From contig WHTM01000026.1 of the NCBI GenBank assembly GCA_009377755.1, positions 1-64,000 on the forward strand: DNA of 64,000 nucleotides, read 5' to 3'. Both the position numbers and the translations under genes were made by a program. This document shows positions 1-9,234 of this stretch, piece by piece (the stretch's first letter is position 1; every line of letters begins with the position of its first letter). Origin of the DNA: Hyphomicrobiales bacterium. GTDB lineage: Bacteria; Pseudomonadota; Alphaproteobacteria; Rhizobiales; Xanthobacteraceae. A model generated the notes under the pieces. The model had not been told where the DNA came from. It did no database searches and worked only from the letters and a program-made list of their open reading frames with translations.

Positions 1-561
1 TGGCTTCGTCATGTCGCCGAGCCTCTCGCCTACGCCCTTGAGCACAAACTTCAAATTGCCATCATGCCGTACCATGAACTGCTTGAGGCACCGCAGCGTC
101 TGTCGCATCGGCTTCGTTCGGTCGGATATCATGTTGAGCAGCAGGACGCTGTATTCGTCGATGAGACGCTGCGTCATCACGCGCAGACGGCCGAACTGGA
201 CGGCGACGCGCTCACCGAGGCGTGCGAACGGCTGTACCAGACCGCCGTGTCTGTTCCACTGTTCAGCCATGAAACCGCGCCGGCCGGGGCGGCGGAGATC
301 ATTCGGGCCGCCCGCGACATGCCGCTGGGGCCTTATCTCGAACGTCTCTATGCCGAGGCGATGGGCATATCGAGTACGGCCCAACGAGTTTTCCAGGAGA
401 TGAGGAAGTCCACACAACAGGCCCACGAGCGAGCCCTGTGGCAGCGTCTCCACAACAAGGAACAGGAGCTGGCGCAGTGCCAGGGGGAGATCGCACGGCT
501 GACGCAGACGGATTCCTTAGCCGGACAAACAGGAAAGCATGCGAAAACCGGGCGGAAATGA
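1..561 (+). CDS. Sulfotransferase-like protein, C-terminal part (cut by window start)
   Basis: The reading frame is open from base 1 and ends at a stop at 559-561, so only the last 186 residues are visible; the ATG at 64 is internal. The segment WLRHV, then an E/YxxLLxxP stretch, then FVDETLRHHA lines up by eye with residues 193-259 of the sulfotransferase domain of the gene at 6093 (WLRHVLDAER, ITTYDGLLRDW, FLATRLRHHA). It is therefore probably the back half of a related sulfotransferase. The last 50 residues are Glu/Gln/Arg-rich and predicted coiled coil, as follows the same domain in the 6093 gene. The P-loop lies outside the window, so the activity cannot be confirmed. It sits at the edge of a polysaccharide cluster that also encodes PAPS synthesis. 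Confidence 0.6.
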   Translation, partial: WLRHVAEPLAYALEHKLQIAIMPYHELLEAPQRLSHRLRSVGYHVEQQDAVFVDETLRHHAQTAELDGDALTEACERLYQTAVSVPLFSHETAPAGAAEIIRAARDMPLGPYLERLYAEAMGISSTAQRVFQEMRKSTQQAHERALWQRLHNKEQELAQCQGEIARLTQTDSLAGQTGKHAKTGRK

Positions 562-888
562 ATTGGAGTTCCGGGGGGCCGTGTGGTTAGGCGCCCGGTA
601 ACCTATAATCGAAGCTTCCGCATGCGTCCTTTGCGTCAGGTCATGGCAATCGTCTGGGAGACGATGCCGATACCTCTCCTCCTCCAGAATCTGATTCGGA
701 GAAGTCAACGCAAGTAAAGCGAGGCAGTATATTGTTTTCTTCATTCACTCTGCTGCGCTGGCAAAATGCAAGCGAATATGCTATAAATAGCAATATTATC
801 TTCTCGCCGGACGCCGCAATGCCGCCGAACTGTCGAAATTGGTGGGTAGCGAATCAATTGGCCGGAGCGGGAACGAAAGCGGAATTCG
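562..888. other. Intergenic region upstream of the polysaccharide co-polymerase gene
   Basis: No gene is seen in these 327 bases. The stretch from about 720 to 800 is clearly AT-richer than its surroundings. It contains the perfect inverted repeat GCTAT-AA-ATAGC at 780-791, which includes a TATAAA-like -10 candidate (782-787), about 100 bases before the ATG at 889. No convincing -35 is visible at 17 bases spacing, so a promoter here is only a suggestion. Confidence 0.35.
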
Positions 889-2388
889 ATGTCGGACGCT
901 GAACAAAGACGCCTGGCCATTCTGTCGTCTTTGGAGGCGCAGCTTGATGGTTCCGCCGGCGAGCGGAGAGGGCGCGCCGGGCAGCCCGCTCAGTCGGCCG
1001 CAGGCGGCGGAGCGGAGAGGCAGCCAGGTGAGCAGCAGCCGGAAAATAGGCAGTCGGGCGGTGGGCAAGACCAGCTGCTGCGGTCTCATCGTGATCGTTC
1101 GGAGCGGAATCAGAGACGCGCGGCGGCGCTTGCGCGTCGCGCGGAGGCCGCTGCCAAGCAGGAACCGGTGGCGCCTCGCCGGCTGGATGAGGTTGCGCGG
1201 GTCACGCCGATCCCGCAGGTGTTCGACGGCAATAAGGTGGAGGACCTGCCGCCGCTGCCGCAGCGAGGCGGCAAGCGATCGGTCGTTACGTTCCTGTCCT
1301 TCCTGCTGTGCGTCATTCTTCCGACGATGGTCGCATCGGTCTACTACATCTTTGTTGCGTCCAACCAATACGTGTCCGAGTTTCGGTTTGCGGTACGTGA
1401 GCTATCTCAGACCTCGGCCAGCAGCTCGAGCCTGTCCGGACTGGCGTCGCTGCTGGGCGCGACATCAGCGACCTCGAATTCGGCCGACAATTTCATGGTC
1501 ACGGAGTACCTGACCAGCCGCCAGGTGGCCGATGAACTCCAGGCCAACATCAAGGTGCGCGACCTCTACAGCCGGCCTAATGTCGACTGGTGGGCACGGT
1601 TCGATCGGTTACAGCCGATGGAGAAGTTTGTTTCCTACTGGCAAAACATGGTGACGGCAAATTATGACCAAATTACCGGGGTCGCTGTTGCGCAGGTGCG
1701 GGCCTTCACGCCGGATGACGCTTACCTGATCGCCACGACAATGGTGTCCTTGGCGGAGAAGCTGGTGAACGAGATTTCGACGCGGCCGAGAATGGACGCG
1801 GTCAAGTTCGCGGAGCGGGAGGTGAAACGGGCCGAAGATCGGCTCCGGCAGATTCGCACTCAGATCGGCGACTATCGTGATAAGGAATCGTTGATCGAGC
1901 CGAATTCGAGCGTCGTGACGAGCAACAACACGCTGGCGCAGAGCTTGCGCGCGACGCTGGTGCAATATCAGACCGAGCTTGCCGCGCTGACGAACCAGAA
2001 ACTGAGACCGGACGCGCCTTACATCGTGAACTTGCGATCGCGCATCGCTGCGGCCCGTGAGCAGCTTGCGGCCGTGGAGGCGCAGATTGCCAATTCCAAG
2101 GAAGGCAACCGGTCGCTCTCGAGCGTCGTTGGGCAGTACGAGCAACTCGATCTCGATCGACAGTTCGCACAGACAATTCTGACCAGCGCCGTCCAAACGT
2201 TGGAACAAGCTCGCGCGAGTGCCATTTCCCAACACCTCTATGTCACGCCTTTTGTCCGCCCGGCGCGGCCGGAAAGCTCGACTTATCCGAACCGGATCGT
2301 ATCGATTCTGACGATAGGGTTGGGATGCTTCTTCATCTGGACAATTGGCCTTTTGGTCGTACGATCCATCCGGGAACATCTGGCCTAG
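889..2388 (+). CDS. Capsule/exopolysaccharide export inner-membrane protein (KpsE/CtrB/Wzz, PCP type)
   Basis: 499 residues. An Arg/Gln/Ala-rich, probably cytosolic N-terminal tail (1-130) is followed by a membrane segment at about 132-156. A long periplasmic part contains heptad-like helices (about 290-440). A second membrane segment lies at 471-491, close to the C-terminus. Two flanking membrane helices around a periplasmic coiled coil define the polysaccharide co-polymerase/KpsE-BexC-CtrB family, which sets chain length or bridges an ABC exporter to the outer membrane. There is no Walker kinase domain, so it is not a BY-kinase fusion. The 130-residue tail is longer than in typical KpsE. 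No ABC transporter or outer-membrane Wza/KpsD partner lies in the window; they may be to the left. It precedes the rml genes on the same strand. Confidence 0.8.
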   Translation: MSDAEQRRLAILSSLEAQLDGSAGERRGRAGQPAQSAAGGGAERQPGEQQPENRQSGGGQDQLLRSHRDRSERNQRRAAALARRAEAAAKQEPVAPRRLDEVARVTPIPQVFDGNKVEDLPPLPQRGGKRSVVTFLSFLLCVILPTMVASVYYIFVASNQYVSEFRFAVRELSQTSASSSSLSGLASLLGATSATSNSADNFMVTEYLTSRQVADELQANIKVRDLYSRPNVDWWARFDRLQPMEKFVSYWQNMVTANYDQITGVAVAQVRAFTPDDAYLIATTMVSLAEKLVNEISTRPRMDAVKFAEREVKRAEDRLRQIRTQIGDYRDKESLIEPNSSVVTSNNTLAQSLRATLVQYQTELAALTNQKLRPDAPYIVNLRSRIAAAREQLAAVEAQIANSKEGNRSLSSVVGQYEQLDLDRQFAQTILTSAVQTLEQARASAISQHLYVTPFVRPARPESSTYPNRIVSILTIGLGCFFIWTIGLLVVRSIREHLA

Positions 2389-2578
2389 GATTTGCGAAAG
2401 CGGGGATGCCGCGGCGGGCGTCGGCCCGACGGGTCCGCTCGACGCGGGGCTGGCTGCTGGAGTAACGGATGGCAGGGTTTTCCAGCATCGGGGCCATGCC
2501 CGCCATCAAGCCGCGGCGCGTCGACTGGCCCGCAGGGCCGCGGACTTGGTGCCGACAGTCAAGGGTTGAGTGTTGCGA

Positions 2579-3136
2579 ATGAGCTTGGATGTCGAAGCAC
2601 TGGCAATTCCGGACGTCAAAATTATCCGGCCGCGCAAGTTCGGAGATTCTCGTGGTTTCTTCTCCGAAACTTACAACAAGAAGCAGTTCGAGGAGGCCGG
2701 GATCAGCCTCGATTTCGTCCAGGACAATCATGCGTTGTCGCAAACGGCCGGCACGGTCCGTGGCCTGCACTACCAGGGTCATCCCTTTGCACAAGACAAG
2801 CTGGTCCGGGTCGTGAGGGGCCGCATCTACGATGTCGCCGTCGACATCCGACGCGCGTCACCGACACTCGGCCAATGGGTCGCCGTCGAGCTTTCGGCCG
2901 ATGCGTGGAACCAGATTCTCGTGCCGATAGGCTTCGCCCATGGGCTTTGCACCCTGGAACCCGATACTGAAGTGATCTACAAGGTCACCAACTACTACTC
3001 GGTAGACCACGATTTCGGCATTCGTTGGAATGATCCAGACTTGCGAATCTCTTGGCCGATTTCGGAGGATCAAGCACAACTGTCGGGCAAGGACCGGGCG
3101 CAGCTGTTTTTCACAGACGTCGTCAACTGGTTATAG
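2579..3136 (+). CDS. rmlC: dTDP-4-dehydrorhamnose 3,5-epimerase
   Basis: 185 residues from the ATG at 2579; a GTG at 2570 would add three residues. The cupin epimerase turns dTDP-4-keto-6-deoxyglucose into dTDP-4-keto-L-rhamnose in the cytosol. Family hallmarks are visible: DSRGFFSETYN near the N-terminus, the catalytic-histidine strand VRGLHYQ, the FAHGLCTLE strand and the YS/WND region near the C-terminus. The length matches the family. It is the first gene of the order rmlC-B-D-A, with 40 bases to the next start, so it probably belongs to one transcript with the following three genes. Confidence 0.93.
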   Translation: MSLDVEALAIPDVKIIRPRKFGDSRGFFSETYNKKQFEEAGISLDFVQDNHALSQTAGTVRGLHYQGHPFAQDKLVRVVRGRIYDVAVDIRRASPTLGQWVAVELSADAWNQILVPIGFAHGLCTLEPDTEVIYKVTNYYSVDHDFGIRWNDPDLRISWPISEDQAQLSGKDRAQLFFTDVVNWL

Positions 3137-3176
3137 GGCATGACGATCCCAACCTCTGCCTGTCGTGAGCGCAAGC

Positions 3177-4235
3177 ATGTCTAGACGATTCATCATCACC
3201 GGCGGGGCGGGATTCATCGGCTCCGCGCTGGTCCGCCATATTGTAGACGACACGAACGATTTCGTCCTCGTGATCGACAAGCTGACCTATGCCGGAAATA
3301 TGGACTCGCTGGCGAGCGTCGCGAGCGATCCGCGCTTTGCCTTCGTCAAGGCCGACATTGCCGACGCGGCCAAGATGCGAAGCGTCTTGGCAAGCTATCA
3401 GCCAGACACTGTCATACATCTTGCGGCCGAAAGCCACGTCGATCGTTCGATTGACGGCCCCGGCGAGTTCATCCAGACCAATGTGGTCGGAACGTTTACG
3501 CTGTTGCAGGCCGCAGTCGGCTATTGGCGCGGCTTGCCCGCCAAGCAGCGAGACGGTTTCCGGTTCCACCATGTGTCGACAGATGAGGTCTTCGGGTCGC
3601 TCGGTCCGGACGGACATTTCGTCGAGACGACTCCCTATCGTCCGAACTCTCCGTATTCGGCGTCGAAGGCGGCGTCAGATCACCTGGTGAACGCCTGGCA
3701 TCACACCTACGGGCTACCGACGGTCGTCAGCAATTGCTCCAACAACTATGGACCGTGTCAGTTTCCCGAAAAGCTCATCCCGCTGATGATCATCAACGCG
3801 CTCGAAGGCAAGCCGCTGCCGATCTACGGAACCGGTGCCAACGTGCGCGACTGGCTCTACGTGGACGATCATGCGCGGGCATTGCTGCTGGTCGCGACCG
3901 CTGGACAGATCGGCCATACGTATTGCATCGGCGGCTGCAACGAAATGTCCAATCTGGACGTTTCGACCATGATCTGCGAGCTGATGGACGAAATTCTGCG
4001 AAGGCCGTCCGGAGCTCATGCAAGCCTGATCAAGTTTGTCTCCGACAGGCCCGGACACGATTTGCGCTATGCGATCAAGCCGGACAAGATCAGGTCCGAG
4101 CTTGGATGGCAGCCGCAGGAAACCTTCGAGCGCGGACTGCGCAAGACCGTGGCATGGTATCTCGACAATCGCATGTGGTGGGAGCGAATCCGCTCGAACG
4201 TCTATCAAGGTGAGCGACTTGGGGTGGTCGCATGA
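3177..4235 (+). CDS. rmlB: dTDP-glucose 4,6-dehydratase
   Basis: 352 residues from the ATG at 3177, which gives the usual short N-terminus before the [12 protein letters not shown]-binding loop; a GTG at 3165 is in frame. The extended SDR active site YSASKAASD is present, as is the [10 protein letters not shown] loop that carries the acid/base residues of RmlB. The enzyme oxidises, dehydrates and reduces dTDP-glucose to dTDP-4-keto-6-deoxyglucose. Its stop overlaps the start of rmlD (ATGA), indicating translational coupling in the rhamnose operon. Confidence 0.95.
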   Translation: MSRRFIITGGAGFIGSALVRHIVDDTNDFVLVIDKLTYAGNMDSLASVASDPRFAFVKADIADAAKMRSVLASYQPDTVIHLAAESHVDRSIDGPGEFIQTNVVGTFTLLQAAVGYWRGLPAKQRDGFRFHHVSTDEVFGSLGPDGHFVETTPYRPNSPYSASKAASDHLVNAWHHTYGLPTVVSNCSNNYGPCQFPEKLIPLMIINALEGKPLPIYGTGANVRDWLYVDDHARALLLVATAGQIGHTYCIGGCNEMSNLDVSTMICELMDEILRRPSGAHASLIKFVSDRPGHDLRYAIKPDKIRSELGWQPQETFERGLRKTVAWYLDNRMWWERIRSNVYQGERLGVVA

Positions 4236-5134
4236 TCCTGGTGTTCGGCGGGAACGGCCAGCTCGGGCAGGAGCTCGCCGGCGCCGCCGCGACGCGTGAC
4301 ATACCGCTCAAGGCGCTGGCACGGTCCGCCGCCGATATCACGGATCCCGGCGCCATCGAGCGCGCGTTCGACGATGTGAGGCCATCCGTCGTCGTCAATG
4401 CGGCCGCCTACACCAAGGTGGATTTATCGGAAAAGGAAGTGATGGAGGCGGAGCGGGGCAACATCCTGGGTCCGGGAATCGTCGCCGAGGCCTGTGCCGC
4501 TTCCGGTATTCCCCTCGTTCACATGTCGACCGACTATGTTTTTGACGGGCAGAAGGCCGAACCTTATGTCGAGGACGATCCGATTGCGCCGCTCGGCGTC
4601 TACGGCCGTACCAAGGCCGAGGGGGAGGAGCGGGTTCGGGGCGCGTTGCCTCACCACGTCATTCTGCGGACCGCCTGGGTCTACGGCGAATTCGGTCACA
4701 ATTTCCTGAAGACCATGGTGCGCCTGGCGCAGGAGCGCGACGAGCTTCGCGTGGTCGCCGATCAGCGTGGTAGCCCGACGTCGACCCGGGACTTAGCGTC
4801 GGCCATTCTGCGCATCGCCCCGCGCTTGGCGGCGGGCGATGCCGTGTGGGGAACTTATCATTTTGCCGGAAGCGGCGTGACCACTTGGCATGGATTTGCC
4901 GAGCGCATCGTCGCGGCGCAGGCGCCGCTCACCGGCCGCCGGCCACGGGTCATCCCCATCATGACCGCCGACTATCCGACTCCGGCACGCCGTCCGGCAA
5001 ATTCCACCTTCGCCTGCGACCGGTTTGCCTGCGTCTTCGGCTTTCGCGGGCGCCCATGGAGCGAACAAACGGACGAGATCGCCACGGCGGTGGTCAATGC
5101 ACAACAACGGACCCGATTGCACCATGGCGCGTAA
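4232..5134 (+). CDS. rmlD: dTDP-4-dehydrorhamnose reductase
   Basis: 300 residues. This SDR-type reductase completes dTDP-L-rhamnose. The N-terminus has the [10 protein letters not shown] nucleotide-binding loop, followed by NAAAYTKVD, the STDYVFDG strand and the YGRTKAEGE active site with Tyr and Lys spaced by three. The start overlaps the rmlB stop by four bases, and the 3' end overlaps rmlA by 11 bases. The length is typical. Confidence 0.94.
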   Translation: MILVFGGNGQLGQELAGAAATRDIPLKALARSAADITDPGAIERAFDDVRPSVVVNAAAYTKVDLSEKEVMEAERGNILGPGIVAEACAASGIPLVHMSTDYVFDGQKAEPYVEDDPIAPLGVYGRTKAEGEERVRGALPHHVILRTAWVYGEFGHNFLKTMVRLAQERDELRVVADQRGSPTSTRDLASAILRIAPRLAAGDAVWGTYHFAGSGVTTWHGFAERIVAAQAPLTGRRPRVIPIMTADYPTPARRPANSTFACDRFACVFGFRGRPWSEQTDEIATAVVNAQQRTRLHHGA

Positions 5135-6011
5135 GGGAATCATTCTAGCTGGCGGGTCCGGGACGAGGCTGCGCCCAGTCACGCTCGTTGCCTCCAAGCA
5201 GCTCCTCCCAGTCTACGACAAGCCGATGATCTATTATCCGCTGTCGGTTCTCATGCTAGCGGACATACGGGACATCCTTATTATTTCTACCCCGCGCGAC
5301 ACGCCCCTGTTCAACGAACTGCTTGGCGATGGTTCAAGCTGGGGACTGTCGATCTCCTATGCCGTGCAGGACCAGCCGCGCGGACTTGCCGATGCGTTTC
5401 TGGTGGGCGAGCGATTCCTCGGCGGCGATCCCGTCGCGCTTGTCCTTGGCGACAACATCTTCTATGGCCACGCGTTGATCGATCTGTTGAGCAGCGCCCA
5501 CCGGTCCGAAGACGGCGCCGTGATCTTTGCCTATCGGGTGAGCGACCCGCAGCGGTACGGAGTCGTCGAGTTCGACCGCGACGGAAAGGCCATGTCGCTC
5601 GAAGAGAAGCCGTCGGCGCCCAAGTCCGATTGGGCTGTCACGGGCCTGTATTTTTACGATCAGGACGTCGTCGACGTTGCCAAATCGATCAAACCGTCGG
5701 CGCGCGGCGAATTGGAAATCACCGACGTCAACCGGATGTATCTTGAGCGCGGGAGCCTGAGCGTCGAGAAAATGGGCCGTGGCTTTGCCTGGCTCGATAC
5801 CGGCACCTACGACTCCCTGCTCGAGGCGAGCGAATTCGTCCGAGCCATCGAGCACCGCCAGGGACTGAAGGTCGCCTGCCTCGAGGAGATAGCCCTGTCG
5901 AACGGCTGGATATCGAGCGACCAGGTCGAAGCCATCGGGCAGTCGATGCGAACGACCACGTATGGTCAGTACCTGCTGCAAGTGGCGCAAGCCGCGGCGG
6001 ATGGAAGATAG
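5124..6011 (+). CDS. rmlA: Glucose-1-phosphate thymidylyltransferase
   Basis: 295 residues from the ATG at 5124. The frame is open further upstream, but the family N-terminus [18 protein letters not shown] fixes this start inside the last codons of rmlD. The enzyme joins dTTP and glucose-1-phosphate to make dTDP-glucose, the first step of the rhamnose pathway. GGSGTRLRP is the nucleotide-binding signature; VLGDNIFYG and EEKP follow as expected for the short RmlA form. It closes the four-gene set, so dTDP-L-rhamnose supply is complete within 3.5 kb. Confidence 0.95.
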   Translation: MARKGIILAGGSGTRLRPVTLVASKQLLPVYDKPMIYYPLSVLMLADIRDILIISTPRDTPLFNELLGDGSSWGLSISYAVQDQPRGLADAFLVGERFLGGDPVALVLGDNIFYGHALIDLLSSAHRSEDGAVIFAYRVSDPQRYGVVEFDRDGKAMSLEEKPSAPKSDWAVTGLYFYDQDVVDVAKSIKPSARGELEITDVNRMYLERGSLSVEKMGRGFAWLDTGTYDSLLEASEFVRAIEHRQGLKVACLEEIALSNGWISSDQVEAIGQSMRTTTYGQYLLQVAQAAADGR

Positions 6012-6092
6012 GGATAAATCGGCGTGCAGGTTGCCTTGCCCGCTGCGGCTCCGGCTGTGGCCGGGCATGTTTGCTGATAAATTCAATCGGCA

Positions 6093-9000
6093 ATGGCTGA
6101 TCAATCAGAGATGACCGACCGGGAACAAGGCCCACCTCGTCACACTGCCGGCTCCGTGAGCACGATGGCCGCGGGTGCGCGGGCCCGTCGTGCGTCTGCC
6201 CGCCGCGCCGTCCTGGTACTCGGAATGCATCGCAGCGGGACCTCCGCCGTGACCCGGGTGTTCAATCTGTTGGGCGCGGACCTGCCGAAGGGCCTGATGC
6301 GTCCGGGACCGGACAATGAGGCCGGGTTCTGGGAGTCGGACGACCTGCGAATCATCAACGATGAGATTCTGGCGTCCGGCGGTTCGTCCTGGCAGGACTG
6401 GAGGCCCTTTGACCGGTCATGGTACGAGACCGCCCAAGCCGACACCTTCAAGCGGCGACTCATCGAGCTGCTGCACAGGGATTTCAGAACATCATCGCTG
6501 TTCGTCCTCAAGGACCCACGGATTTGTCGTATCCTGCCGATCTGGCTCGACGCGCTTGCCGAATTCGGCGCACGGCCGGCAGTCGTCATCCCCATCCGCA
6601 ACCCCATCGAAGTCGCGGAGTCGCTGGAACAGCGTGACGGCATTGCGCCGACGACGTCCTATCTCCTCTGGTTGCGGCATGTGCTTGACGCAGAACGCGG
6701 GACTAGAGACCTGCCGCGAACCATCACGACTTATGACGGACTGCTGAGGGACTGGTATTCCCTGGCGGGAACCGTCGCCATGAGATCGGAACTGTCATGG
6801 TCGACATCGGCGGATGCGGTGCGCGATGAGATCAATGAGTTTCTGGCCACGCGATTGCGCCATCACGCCGCGACGCGTCAACAGCTGGTCACGCAAACCG
6901 ATCTCGTTGACTGGGTCAAGAGTACCTACGCGATCATGAGCCGTATGGTGCAGGCGGGAGATGACGAGACATTTCTTGCCCGGCTCGATCGCATTGGGGA
7001 GTCTTTCGAGACGGCCTGTTTGACGTTCGGCGCCGTGCTTGATGTTGCCGACGAGACGGCAACGAGACAGCAGCAGGCGCGCCAAGCCGACCAACTGTAC
7101 GGCGAACTTTCAGCCACGCACGAGGTACTGACGGACGCCCGCACAGATATGCATCGCATGCAGGTGGAGTACGACCGCGTTCTATCCGAACTCGCGACGT
7201 TGCACGCGGAGCGGACCAAGCATAATGGCGATATGGATCGGCTCAGTGAGGACGTTGCCAAGCTGCGTGAGGATCTCGACCGCCGGAATGCCGAGCTCGA
7301 GGTGTTGTCGACGGAGCTGAATGTCCTGCGGGCCCTCTCCGACAACAGGCGAGATTCGACGGATCGATCGGTGCTGGCCGGTGACCGGCGCGCAACCCGT
7401 TTGACGGGGGCGATCGATGTCCTTCAGGGAACCCTGTCGTGGGTTTGGCGGTCCTTGTGTTTCAAGCAGCGGGATACCCACGCCAAGGCCCTCCTCAATT
7501 CGGGCCTTTTCGACGGCGAATGGTATCTCAAGCGCTACCCTGACGTCGCTGCGGCCGGCTACGATCCCTTGTTCCATTATATAAGGTTCGGAGCGTGGGA
7601 GGGGCGCGATCCGCATCCGTTGTTCGATCAAAACTGGTATCAATCGACCTATCCGGACGTCGTGAAGCAAGAACGCACGCCGCTCGGCCATTTCGTCAGC
7701 GTCGGAGCGGCGATCGGGTACCATCCAAATCCTCTGTTCCACACGGCCTGGTATGTCGCGCACAATGCCGACGCAATCGCCCCGCAGGTCAATCCGCTCC
7801 GCCACTACGTCGAGCGTGCGGCGGAGGAGGGGCGTAATCCCAATCCGCTGTTCGATTCGGCATGGTATCTGAACGAAAATCCCGACGTTGCCGAGGCCGG
7901 CATCAATCCGCTCGCACACTACATCCATCACGGCATCGGCGAGTTGCGCGACCCTCATCCGTTGTTCGATGTCGAATGGTACTTGGAGCAGTATCAGCAT
8001 GTCGCCGCCAGCGGGATGGACCCGCTCGAACATTACCTTACCATCGGGGCGTTCAAGGGATGTCGGCCCGGGCCGGCAATGCGCGAAGCCGGCGCACGCC
8101 GGCGCGCGAGGCGCCGCTTGCGGCAGGATATGCCCGCGGAACAGGCGGACAATCGATCGGGTCGCAGATTCGATTCCGCCGGCCTAGGCGAAGCCGTATC
8201 GCACCCGTCGTTCGATGCGGTCGACGTCAACAGCTGGCGGATGCCGCTGCGGCGCAAGCCGCCGGCAGCGCCGCCGTTCACCGGACAGATCGGTGTGTTC
8301 GTGCATCTCTTCTACGACGATCTGGCCCAGGAGATTGCCGCCAGCCTGCTCAACATCCCCTTCGACTTCAAAGTCTATGTATCGACCAACACCGAGGAGA
8401 AGAAGGCGATCATCAAAGCTGCATTCCGAGAATTTGGTCTTGCCGCGGCGGTCAAGGTCCTGCCCAATCGCGGCTGGGACATTGCTCCGTTTCTGCTCGG
8501 CTTCGCCGAAGAGATGCGCGAGCACGATATCTGCCTCAAGCTGCACGGCAAGCGATCGAGACATGGATACCGCGGCGAGAGAGGGAACGCGTGGCGAAAG
8601 CATCTCTTGTCGGGGTTGCTCGGCCATCCGGGCAATGTGGCCTATGTTGTCGACAGCTTTTCCGCCTATCCGGATCTTGGCATCGCGATGATGCCGCACT
8701 GGCGCGGCGTCGGTCGCAACGTCAACGTTGTCGGGGCGAACTTTCTGCATATGCAAGGGCTGATGCGGCAGATCGGGCTCTCGATCTCGCCGGACCAGCA
8801 GATCGAATTTCCGAGCGGCTCGATGTTCTGGTTTCGGCGGTCGGCGCTCGCGCCTCTGTTCGACCTCGGACTGACGTGGTCCGACTTCAACAGATGCAGG
8901 CCCCGCGACCTGGACGCCACCATCGCGCACGGCGTCGAGCGTTGCGTTCTCATGTATGCGGCCAAGGCCGGATTCAAGTGGGCGTTCCTGCCCCGACGCT

Positions 9001-9113
9001 GGATTCGGCAGTCCTGGGCGCGACGGCACCAGGCGAGGGGGATCGCGGACCTTGGCCCGGCCAGAAATGCGCGCAGCCGGATCGGCGCCAAACAGAATAT
9101 TACAGACAATTAA
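6093..9113 (+). CDS. Sulfotransferase - coiled coil - WY-repeat - RgpF (rhamnan synthesis) fusion protein
   Basis: 1006 residues. Residues 38-320 form a PAPS-dependent sulfotransferase-type domain. GMHRSGTSA (44-52) is the 5'-phosphosulfate loop, KDPR (140-143) is a conserved strand, and IPIRNPIEVAESL (167-179) resembles the 3'-phosphate site. A charged helical stretch at 325-415 is probably coiled coil. Five repeats of 36-40 residues follow (about 468-660) with the pattern PLFDxxWYLxxxPDVAxAGxNPLxHYxxxG. From about 731 to 985 comes an RgpF-like domain (GVFVHLFYDDL, VLPNRGWDIAPFL, CLKLHGKRS), known from rhamnan glycosyltransferases. The gene lies 81 bases after rmlA and 1.1 kb before cysDNC. 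Combined transfer of rhamnose and sulfate to one glycan is inferred from domains and context, not shown. Confidence 0.82.
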   Translation: MADQSEMTDREQGPPRHTAGSVSTMAAGARARRASARRAVLVLGMHRSGTSAVTRVFNLLGADLPKGLMRPGPDNEAGFWESDDLRIINDEILASGGSSWQDWRPFDRSWYETAQADTFKRRLIELLHRDFRTSSLFVLKDPRICRILPIWLDALAEFGARPAVVIPIRNPIEVAESLEQRDGIAPTTSYLLWLRHVLDAERGTRDLPRTITTYDGLLRDWYSLAGTVAMRSELSWSTSADAVRDEINEFLATRLRHHAATRQQLVTQTDLVDWVKSTYAIMSRMVQAGDDETFLARLDRIGESFETACLTFGAVLDVADETATRQQQARQADQLYGELSATHEVLTDARTDMHRMQVEYDRVLSELATLHAERTKHNGDMDRLSEDVAKLREDLDRRNAELEVLSTELNVLRALSDNRRDSTDRSVLAGDRRATRLTGAIDVLQGTLSWVWRSLCFKQRDTHAKALLNSGLFDGEWYLKRYPDVAAAGYDPLFHYIRFGAWEGRDPHPLFDQNWYQSTYPDVVKQERTPLGHFVSVGAAIGYHPNPLFHTAWYVAHNADAIAPQVNPLRHYVERAAEEGRNPNPLFDSAWYLNENPDVAEAGINPLAHYIHHGIGELRDPHPLFDVEWYLEQYQHVAASGMDPLEHYLTIGAFKGCRPGPAMREAGARRRARRRLRQDMPAEQADNRSGRRFDSAGLGEAVSHPSFDAVDVNSWRMPLRRKPPAAPPFTGQIGVFVHLFYDDLAQEIAASLLNIPFDFKVYVSTNTEEKKAIIKAAFREFGLAAAVKVLPNRGWDIAPFLLGFAEEMREHDICLKLHGKRSRHGYRGERGNAWRKHLLSGLLGHPGNVAYVVDSFSAYPDLGIAMMPHWRGVGRNVNVVGANFLHMQGLMRQIGLSISPDQQIEFPSGSMFWFRRSALAPLFDLGLTWSDFNRCRPRDLDATIAHGVERCVLMYAAKAGFKWAFLPRRWIRQSWARRHQARGIADLGPARNARSRIGAKQNITDN
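7494..8072 (+). repeat. Five in-frame protein repeats (WY/PDV motif)
   Basis: Within the fusion gene, residues 468-660 contain five tandem copies of a 36-40-residue unit. Each copy carries LF(D/H)xxWY, then usually PDVA, then NPLxHY or DPLxHY and a G-R-x-P turn. The third copy is the most diverged (WYVAHNADAIA). The DNA copies are not identical, so the array is old. Such repeats are seen next to glycosyltransferase domains in other alphaproteobacterial glycan proteins; I recall no assigned function. Confidence 0.75.
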
Positions 9114-9119
9114 GCGAAT

Positions 9120-9141
9120 TTTACGTAAATGGAATTTCCAT
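9120..9141. promoter_or_regulatory. Two adjoining AT-rich palindromes upstream of the MarR-type gene
   Basis: TTTACGTAAA (9120-9129) and ATGGAATTTCCAT (9129-9141) are perfect palindromes that touch each other. They lie about 95 bases before the MarR-family start, in a locally AT-rich stretch. MarR proteins usually bind short AT-rich palindromes in their own promoters, so this is a candidate operator. No experimental support exists in the sequence itself. Confidence 0.4.
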
Positions 9142-9234
9142 ATTTCTGTAAACATTGTTGCGCTATTTGGGGGGCTGATGCTATGCCTTGTGGGAAGGTG
9201 GACTTCAGCAGAGTAGCCAGCGAGGAGAAAGCCT

